Shown: piece after piece, positions 59,501 to 64,000 of the stretch
Layout of the letters: each line of letters begins with the position of its first letter
Numbering within the stretch: the stretch's first letter is position 1
Assembly (NCBI RefSeq): GCF_900176515.1
Contig: NZ_FWXV01000021.1
Coordinates: 1-64,000 of the forward strand
DNA from: Kibdelosporangium aridum
Lineage (GTDB): Bacteria > Actinomycetota > Actinomycetes > Mycobacteriales > Pseudonocardiaceae
Length of the DNA: 64,000 nucleotides
Reading direction: 5' to 3'
Translations under genes and position numbers: made by a program
Notes under the pieces: generated by a model
What the model saw: only the letters and a program-made list of their open reading frames with translations
Databases searched by the model: none
Told to the model about the DNA's origin: nothing

Positions 59501-59595
59501 ACGATGAGCAGAAAGACGATCACCGCCGCGATGGTCAGCAGGATGCGGCTGCGGCGAGACAGCTTCGGCAAGCCGATCGAGGGCCGAGAGGCCAC
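56575..59595 (-). CDS. UPF0182-family large membrane protein
   Basis: 1006 residues from ATG 59595. Seven or so transmembrane helices lie in the first 330 residues (RILLTIAAVIVFLLIVGARL; FFSVAIFVGGLLAISLIIAY; LVIAFIGAVVVHYIFGGIRL; LILMAIAIFCAIAFFVGAFL; LVLLVLSGLLVGTAWPAI). A long extracytoplasmic domain follows (ITNSKAKMD-type VTEPRIYYGELATTYAIVGG, FAAYEGERNILFNTAISEGS, DPYPAVVDGRIQWIVDGYTT), ending in a Pro/Thr/Ala-rich tail (TPAPPAVGGVSPELNQAIAD). The family (COG1615) is universal in actinobacteria, function unknown. Length and layout are normal. Confidence 0.92.
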   Translation of the reverse strand: MASRPSIGLPKLSRRSRILLTIAAVIVFLLIVGARLIDTYVDWLWFGEVGFRSVFTTQILTRIGLFFSVAIFVGGLLAISLIIAYRTRPVFVPVSGTEDPLARYRSTIVQRVRLFGIGLPVIVGLFSGWAAQGDWQRVQLLFNAVPFGKTDPEFGIDIGFYAFKLPFYEWLISWFYVALVIAFIGAVVVHYIFGGIRLAGRGGQLSGPARVHLSTVAGLFVLVYAVDYFFDRYELLYSSRNETFTGATYTDLNAVMPAKLILMAIAIFCAIAFFVGAFLRNLQLPAIALVLLVLSGLLVGTAWPAILDQFSVKPNANEKEAKSIERNLAATKEAFGLTDDKVKIEDYPKAGATEPSAALIRNDAGTIPNVRLLDPAILSPTFTQREARANFYGFPDKLDVDRYNVNGKVQDYVVAVREIKTSGLTEQQNSWINRHMVYTHGNGFVAAPANTIDRAPTPVGGTASTSASQQGGYPVFTVSDLNAINSKAKMDIPVTEPRIYYGELATTYAIVGGTPGEAQGEYDSPGDSKYLYKGAGGVPIDGLFNRLVFAAYEGERNILFNTAISEGSKIMYNRDPRERVRKAAPWLTVDTDPYPAVVDGRIQWIVDGYTTLDNYPYSQSTSLGQVTTDSLAGVPRQQDRRIGYIRNSVKATVDAYDGTVTLYGIDENDPVLKAWSGVFPGTVKPASSVPQSLREHFRYPEDLFKVQRDLLAKYHVTTPQEFYSTLTFWDVPSDPTKEGGETGTAAKQPPYYVLAQAPGQARPSFQVTSALTAFRQQFLAAWVSVSSEPDDYGQFRVLRLPTQGDVTPGPNQVQNQMRTTDKFTQERTLFQNTGVDVQYGNLLTLPVGGGLIYVEPVYLKQKDINAFPQLARVLVAYKNRVGFAATLSEALDQVFGAGSGSSTTQPGQGGGTTPPTTSGPPGTSTPAPPAVGGVSPELNQAIADVNTAVAKVRSAEQTGGLAELGKAIEELDAALKKYEQAKAAAPPPTSASPSAPPSTPTPQGGG

Positions 59596-59718
59596 TGGAC
59601 ACGCTCCTGAATAGCGATCTTGAGTCTGGCCGACAGCCGTGCTGGGAAACAGCTGTCCTAGATGTCCAACTCTACGGACGGTGTTCCGGTTCCCGTCACC
59701 GGCCGCTGGAATGCGACG

Positions 59719-60234
59719 ATGACCGCCGTGTCGAGCAACTCTGATGCCTTGCCCGCGCTCGCCGAAGAGGTCGAGCAGTTCGTGGCCGCGGCGGGCTGGG
59801 ACCAGCCTGTCCAGCTGTTCGCCCTGGTCCCGACGGCCGAACTGCTGCGCATGCAGCCGGAGCTGGCCGGTCAGCTCGATGCCGGATCGGCACTGACTCC
59901 GATCGCCCAGGATTCGTTGCCAGATGGTGACCTAGGCGCGGCGCTCGCCGGGATCATGTGGCCGGACGCCGTGCGCGGATGCGCATTGGTCCAGGAGATC
60001 GTCGTACTCCCGCCAGAGGCCGAGGCGCAGATGAACGCCTCCGACCAGGACGAGGAGAAACTGCGTCAACTGGCGGCCGAGCACCCGCAGCGCCAGGAAG
60101 CCCGCCTGGTAGCCGCCGTCCTGCGAGACGGCGGCGAGGCGTGCGTCATGCGCCTTCGTGACCACGATGACCTGCTGAAAGGCCCCGACCTGGCGCCCAA
60201 CCTGACAGCGGCCCTGCGCGCGACTTTCACCTGA
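59719..60234 (+). CDS. PPA1309-family protein
   Basis: 171 residues from ATG 59719 (GGAATG upstream); an in-frame ATG at 59662 would add 19 residues. It reads LPALAEEVEQFVAAAGWDQP, VQLFALVPTAELLRMQPELA, IMWPDAVRGCALVQEIVVLP and LRDHDDLLKGPDLAPNLTAA LRATF, the conserved PPA1309 family of actinobacteria. Its role is unknown; it is regularly found between the UPF0182 gene and the PDZ protease gene, as here. Confidence 0.85.
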   Translation: MTAVSSNSDALPALAEEVEQFVAAAGWDQPVQLFALVPTAELLRMQPELAGQLDAGSALTPIAQDSLPDGDLGAALAGIMWPDAVRGCALVQEIVVLPPEAEAQMNASDQDEEKLRQLAAEHPQRQEARLVAAVLRDGGEACVMRLRDHDDLLKGPDLAPNLTAALRATFT

Positions 60235-60291
60235 TCAACCCTCGTGGGTGTTCCGGCCGGTTCTAACCGGCCAGAACACTCACGGTCTCTT

Positions 60292-61389
60292 TCAGCAGCC
60301 TGGAACCGGGCGTCCGGCCTTGCGGTCCTCCAGTGCCTGTACGGCTCCGGCCAGGTTGTCGACCTTGATCAGCTGCAGGCCGGGCGGCGGGTCTGCCTTG
60401 GCCTCGGCGCAGTTCGCCGCGGGCACCAGGAACGTCTTCGCGCCGTCCTCGGCCGCCGCGACCAGCTTGAAGCCGATGCCGCCGATCGGGCCGACGTTGC
60501 CCTTCACGTCGATCTCCCCGGTACCGGCGATCGGCTGGCCACCGGCCAGGTCGTCGGGGGTGAGCCGGTCGATGATCGCCAGCGAGAAGATCAGGCCGGC
60601 CGACGGGCCGCCGACGTCCTGCAGGTGGATCGTGGTCTTGAACGGCACGTCGGCGCGGTCGACGCCGCGGATGCCCATGTAGCCCTGCTGCCGGTCGGGC
60701 GCGGAACCCAGCGTCACCGAGACGGTTCGCTCCTGGCCGTTGCGCTGCAGCACGACCTCGATCGTCTGGCCAGGCTTGGTCGACTCGACCGCGGCGACGA
60801 CGTCTTCCTGCTGGACGATCTGCTTGCCGTTGACCCGCAGCAGCCGGTCCCCTGGCTCGATCACGCGGTCCGCGGGCGCGCCCGCGGTGACCTCGCTGAC
60901 CACGACCTTCACCGGGTGCTTCAGGAACCGCATGGCCGCCACCTCGGCGTCACTCTGCGAATCCTGAAAAAGTTTCACGTTTTGCTGCTGAACCTCGTCC
61001 TCGGTCTGACCAGGCTTGATGTACTCCTCGCGAGGCGCGAGCGCGTACCGCCCGCTCACCCACAGGCCGAACGCGCTGAACAGCGTGACCTCACGCTTGA
61101 GCGACACAGTCGTCATTCGCAGCTGGCCGGTCGTGGAATACGTCTGCGTCCCGTCGACCTGCACGATCTGCGTGTTCTCGACCGCGCCGAGCGTGTCATA
61201 CGTGGGTCCCGGGCCGAGCGCGACGAACGGAACGGGCACGAACGCACCCACCAGACCCAGCGTGATCACGATCAGGAAACTCAGTAAAACCGTCCAGCCG
61301 CGCCGGGAGATCTGCCAGCGTTCATCCCGCGCCCGCTTCTCCGCGGCTGCGTCGGTCTCAGGCGTCGCCTCTTTGCTGGGAGTACTCAC
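60292..61389 (-). CDS. PDZ-Lon-type membrane serine protease (YlbL-like)
   Basis: 365 residues. One N-terminal transmembrane helix (WTVLLSFLIVITLGLVGAFV), a PDZ domain near 165-235 (VVSEVTAGAPADRVIEPGDR LLRVNGKQI) and a Lon S16 proteolytic domain with the Ser/Lys dyad Ser263 (GGPSAGLIFSLAI) and Lys308 (GGIGFKLVAAAEDG). It should cut or sort membrane or exported proteins outside or at the membrane. It is divergent from the DUF2342 gene (44-bp gap between starts). Confidence 0.9.
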   Translation of the reverse strand: MSTPSKEATPETDAAAEKRARDERWQISRRGWTVLLSFLIVITLGLVGAFVPVPFVALGPGPTYDTLGAVENTQIVQVDGTQTYSTTGQLRMTTVSLKREVTLFSAFGLWVSGRYALAPREEYIKPGQTEDEVQQQNVKLFQDSQSDAEVAAMRFLKHPVKVVVSEVTAGAPADRVIEPGDRLLRVNGKQIVQQEDVVAAVESTKPGQTIEVVLQRNGQERTVSVTLGSAPDRQQGYMGIRGVDRADVPFKTTIHLQDVGGPSAGLIFSLAIIDRLTPDDLAGGQPIAGTGEIDVKGNVGPIGGIGFKLVAAAEDGAKTFLVPAANCAEAKADPPPGLQLIKVDNLAGAVQALEDRKAGRPVPGC

Positions 61390-61433
61390 GAGGCAACAGC
61401 CTACGACTACGACACCCCGCGTACCGTGGAGGT

Positions 61434-62726
61434 ATGAACGACCTCCCCTTCGGCTTCAACCTGCCGGAGCCCGATGACAAAGGCAAGAAGAACCCGTCCG
61501 GCCAAGGCCAGGGCGGCGGGCAGGAGAATCCGTTCGACCAGCTCGGTCAGATGCTGAGCCAGCTCGGCCAGATGCTGAGCCAGGCGGGGTCGTCCACCGG
61601 CCCGGTCAACTACGACCTGGCGAAACAGATCGCGATGCAGCGGCTCGCGGAGACCGAACCCGCCGGTGCGGAGTCGCCGGAGGCGGTCGCCGACGCGGCA
61701 CGGCTGGCGGAGGTGTGGCTGGACGCCGCGACGATCCTGCCCGCGGGTGCCACGTCGACCAAGTCGTGGACCGCGAAGGACTGGGTGGAGAAGACCCTGC
61801 CGACCTGGCAGCGGCTGTGTGACCCGGTGGCCCGGCGGATGTCCGGAGCCTGGGTGGAGGCGTTGCCTGCCGAGGCCAAGGAAGCGGCCGGTCCGCTGCT
61901 GTCCATGGTCGGCCAGATGGGCGGGATGGCGTTCGGATCGCAGCTGGGCAACGCGTTGGCGCAGCTCGGCGCCGAGGTTTTGACGTCGACCGACATCGGT
62001 CTGCCGCTCGGCCCCGAGGCGACGGGCGCGCTGTTGCCCGCGAACATCTCGAAGTTCAGCGAAGGCCTCGAGCGGCCGGCCAGCGAGGTTCTCGTGTTCC
62101 TCGCCGCCCGTGAGGCCGCGCACCAGCGCCTGTTCGCGCACGTCCCGTGGCTGCGGCAGCGTCTGCTGGCGACTGTCGAGGAGTTCGCCAGCGGTATCAC
62201 GGTGGACACCTCGGCCTTGGAGCAGCTGGCGTCGCAGGTCGACCCGGCCAACCCGCAGTCGATCGAGCAGGCCATGCAGTCCGGCATGCTCGAGCCGCAG
62301 ACCACGCCGGAACAGCAGGCCGCCTTGGCGCGGCTGGAGACCTTGCTCGCGCTGGTCGAAGGCTGGGTGGACGTCGTGGTCGCGGACGCCGTCGGCGACC
62401 GGCTGCCCGGCGCCAACGCGTTGCGCGAGACGCTGCGCAGGCGCCGTGCTTCCGGCGGTCCCGCCGAGCAGACGTTCGCCACGCTGGTCGGCCTGGAACT
62501 GCGGCCCCGCAAGCTGCGTGCCGCCGCGTCGTTGTGGCTGATTGTCGGTGAGAAGCACGGCATCGAGAAGCGTGACGGCGTCTGGGCGCACCCGGACCTG
62601 GTACCCACCGCCGCCGATCTGGACGAGCCGCTGGACTTCGCCGACCGGGTCGGCGCGACCTCGGACATGGACCCGATCGCCGAGCTGGAACGGACTGAGA
62701 AGAAGAAGGACGAAGACGAGTCCTGA
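61434..62726 (+). CDS. DUF2342-type zinc-dependent metalloprotease
   Basis: 430 residues from ATG 61434. An acidic Gly/Gln-rich start (QMLSQLGQMLSQAGSSTGPV) is followed by helical DUF2342 regions, QMGGMAFGSQLGNALAQLGA, the EAAHQRLFAHVPWLRQRLL segment that gives the family its zinc-site label, and a C-terminal helical part (TFATLVGLELRPRKLRAAAS). The family is annotated as putative zinc-dependent metalloprotease; activity is little tested. A strong bidirectional hairpin follows. Confidence 0.88.
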   Translation: MNDLPFGFNLPEPDDKGKKNPSGQGQGGGQENPFDQLGQMLSQLGQMLSQAGSSTGPVNYDLAKQIAMQRLAETEPAGAESPEAVADAARLAEVWLDAATILPAGATSTKSWTAKDWVEKTLPTWQRLCDPVARRMSGAWVEALPAEAKEAAGPLLSMVGQMGGMAFGSQLGNALAQLGAEVLTSTDIGLPLGPEATGALLPANISKFSEGLERPASEVLVFLAAREAAHQRLFAHVPWLRQRLLATVEEFASGITVDTSALEQLASQVDPANPQSIEQAMQSGMLEPQTTPEQQAALARLETLLALVEGWVDVVVADAVGDRLPGANALRETLRRRRASGGPAEQTFATLVGLELRPRKLRAAASLWLIVGEKHGIEKRDGVWAHPDLVPTAADLDEPLDFADRVGATSDMDPIAELERTEKKKDEDES

Positions 62727-62727
62727 T

Positions 62728-62771
62728 ACGAGCTGGGGGTCGTCCCGCGCGCGGGACGACCCCCAGCTCGT
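62728..62771. terminator. Perfect 44-nt palindrome, bidirectional terminator
   Basis: ACGAGCTGGGGGTCGTCCCG continues to CG and is followed directly by its exact complement, a 22-bp perfect stem centred on CG|CG. It starts 2 nt after the DUF2342 stop and ends 8 nt before the end of the convergent peptidase gene. It probably terminates both genes. Confidence 0.8.
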
Positions 62772-62778
62772 TCAGCCC

Positions 62779-63309
62779 CTAGTCCTCGAGCATCGGCCCC
62801 GAACCCGCGGCAGCGGCAAGGCCCTCGAGATAGCCGATGGCCCGCTCTGTCTTGGGATAACGCTGCACAAGGCCCCAGAACTCGTGGTCATGACCTGGCA
62901 CAAGCAGGTGCGCGAGTTCGTGCACCAGCACGTAGTCCAGGACCCACGACGGCACCTCCCTCAGACGCTCGCTGACGCGAATGGTCCGGTCAACGGGCGT
63001 GCAGGATGCCCAACGCGTCCGCATTGGTGGCACCCAACGAACACTCAGTGGTACGGCTTCGCCGTTCAAATGTCGCGATGAGAGCTCCGCACACCTGGCG
63101 AGCAGCGCGCTGTCCGACGTCCGCGCCGGGGAGCGGCGACGGGACTCGCTACGCAGTAGGCGACGTTGCATCTCGGCGACCCAATGCGCTTCTTCTCTCT
63201 TAGACATCCGCGCAGGCAGGAGGACGATCAGAGCATCGCCCTCCCGATACGCGGTCACTGTCCGAGTACGCCGCTTACTGCGACGTACTTCGACGACTGG
63301 TTCGGCCAC
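62779..63309 (-). CDS. YgjP/SprT-like M48-type metallopeptidase
   Basis: 176 residues. The zinc site is HELAH at 130-134 in VLDYVLVHELAHLLVPGH, with a further His in GHDHEFWGLV. The upstream MRTRWASCTPVDRTIRVSER is the WGSC-type signature of the YgjP (DUF45) family. The length is short but all catalytic residues are present. The role is unknown. Start ATG 63309. Confidence 0.87.
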   Translation of the reverse strand: MAEPVVEVRRSKRRTRTVTAYREGDALIVLLPARMSKREEAHWVAEMQRRLLRSESRRRSPARTSDSALLARCAELSSRHLNGEAVPLSVRWVPPMRTRWASCTPVDRTIRVSERLREVPSWVLDYVLVHELAHLLVPGHDHEFWGLVQRYPKTERAIGYLEGLAAAAGSGPMLED

Positions 63310-63429
63310 GCGACAACCGTACGACCACCCACCGACAATTTGGGAGACTGCCAGGAGGGTGACCTTCTACCCACAGCCCCCTGTGGACAAAGGTTTGGCA
63401 TGTCGTGGATCCCTTGCCAGCCTTGAGGT

Positions 63430-64000
63430 ATGTCACATGGCGGAAGGTCGCTGCCACGCCGGCCGAAAGTGCTCACGGGCCTGCCGGTACTGCGTCGCGG
63501 CGACGACGAAATCCAGCTCGGACTCGATCCACGGCACGCAGTGGTGATCGGCGGAGTAACCAAAACGGTTGCGGAGAGTATTCAGAATCTGGACGGTCAC
63601 GTGCGTACCAGACAGTTGCTGGACAAAGCGCCGCCGGACGATCGGCCGACGCTGTCCGGGTTGCTGAGCGAGCTGCACGAGCTCGGCCTGATCGAAGACG
63701 TCACCGAGACCGCGATGCCGGCGCGGCTCGCCCCGGACGCGACGACGTGGTCGTTGCGGACAGGCAACCAACCGGGCCAATTGGCCGCCACCAGAACGAA
63801 ATCGTCCGTTCTCGTGCACGGCTCAGGGCGGCTCGGCCTGGCCGTGGCCCAGTTGCTCGTGACCGCGGGTATCGGCGCGGTCGAGCTGGACGCGGACGGT
63901 GTCGTCGAGGCCGAGGACACCGGCTGCGGGTATCGAGATGAGGACATCGGCAAACCGCGGGCCGACGTGGCGCGTTCGCGGCTGCCTTCCGCGCGCGTGA
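63430..64000 (+). CDS. ThiF-like adenylyltransferase-family protein, cut by window edge
   Basis: The first 190 codons from ATG 63430 (TTGAGG just upstream, close spacing). It reads PKVLTGLPVLRRGDDEIQLG, LDPRHAVVIGGVTKTVAESI, then a winged-helix-like stretch TLSGLLSELHELGLIEDVTE and the start of a Rossmann fold SVLVHGSGRLGLAVAQLLVT AGIGAVELDADGV. This layout (precursor-recognition-like N-domain then E1/ThiF fold) fits the actinobacterial ThiF-family proteins adjacent to YgjP and UPF0182 genes. The catalytic part lies outside the window, so substrate and function are open. Confidence 0.7.
   Translation, partial: MSHGGRSLPRRPKVLTGLPVLRRGDDEIQLGLDPRHAVVIGGVTKTVAESIQNLDGHVRTRQLLDKAPPDDRPTLSGLLSELHELGLIEDVTETAMPARLAPDATTWSLRTGNQPGQLAATRTKSSVLVHGSGRLGLAVAQLLVTAGIGAVELDADGVVEAEDTGCGYRDEDIGKPRADVARSRLPSARV

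Noticed and set aside
57328..59610. Open frame of 760 codons on the plus strand
   Set aside because: It is antisense to the well-supported UPF0182 gene and is a GC-rich shadow with low-complexity Arg/Asp/Gly composition.
63433..63941. 178-codon Arg-rich plus-strand ORF
   Set aside because: The +2-related frame from ATG 63430 gives a ThiF-like protein with proper composition; the Arg-rich frame is its shadow.

Overview
The window is high-GC actinobacterial DNA. The best guess is a Pseudonocardiales genome (Amycolatopsis/Kibdelosporangium/Saccharothrix type). The reasons are Lsr2, mycothiol-dependent DinB-like enzymes, a UPF0182 protein, a PPA1309 protein, an FxSxx/HExxH-type peptide-modification locus and tandem AfsR/LuxR-type ATPases. 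No species can be fixed from the sequence alone.

Left part, about 1-31 kb, is accessory and much rearranged. It holds an IS21 fragment at the window edge; two broken, inverted copies of one IS around a secreted RTX-repeat protein (0.4-4.0 kb); and a tandem run of AfsR/LuxR-like NTPase genes in all states of decay (4.1-13.2 kb), interrupted by an hsdM fragment and an intact 1.2-kb IS with matching terminal inverted repeats. Next comes the most interesting block (13.5-22.7 kb). A 60-residue peptide gene resembling FxSxx-COOH RiPP precursors sits just upstream of an HExxH-type peptide beta-hydroxylase gene. Convergent to these is a tightly coupled three-gene operon: a cyclase-like/VMAP-type protein, a MoxR AAA+ ATPase, and a 1452-residue vWA(SAV_2336)-NB-ARC-TPR protein of the type that accompanies FxSxx systems. 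No radical SAM enzyme is nearby. From 22.8 to 31 kb lies a graveyard and island: nuclease-like relics, a relic of an FxLD-type or PCMT methyltransferase, lsr2, a broken PPOX gene, an N-terminally shortened tyrosine integrase, an HNH protein, an unknown 408-residue protein and a frameshifted nuclease-like gene. The last three are bracketed by an 18-nt direct repeat.

Right part, about 31-64 kb, starts at tRNA-Ala(GGC) and is conserved chromosome. It holds paaK; a DsbA-like/DoxX redox pair; hrpB; an RHH regulator with an SPFH protein; a fused biotin carrier-carboxyltransferase; an XRE regulator; two mycothiol-dependent DinB-like enzymes; MerR; DUF4188; tmRNA; a NarL-type two-component pair; an acyltransferase; an amidohydrolase; the smpB-ftsX-ftsE-prfB cluster; PadR; two identical initiator tRNAs around a GlxA-type regulator; UPF0182; PPA1309; a PDZ-Lon protease; a DUF2342 metalloprotease; a YgjP-like metallopeptidase; and the start of a ThiF-like gene.

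The tmRNA and both tRNA-fMet genes each end in an intrinsic terminator, and each is followed by the same GC-rich repeat element with a variable number of 28-33-nt units. This shared 3' element is the clearest unexplained non-coding structure in the window.
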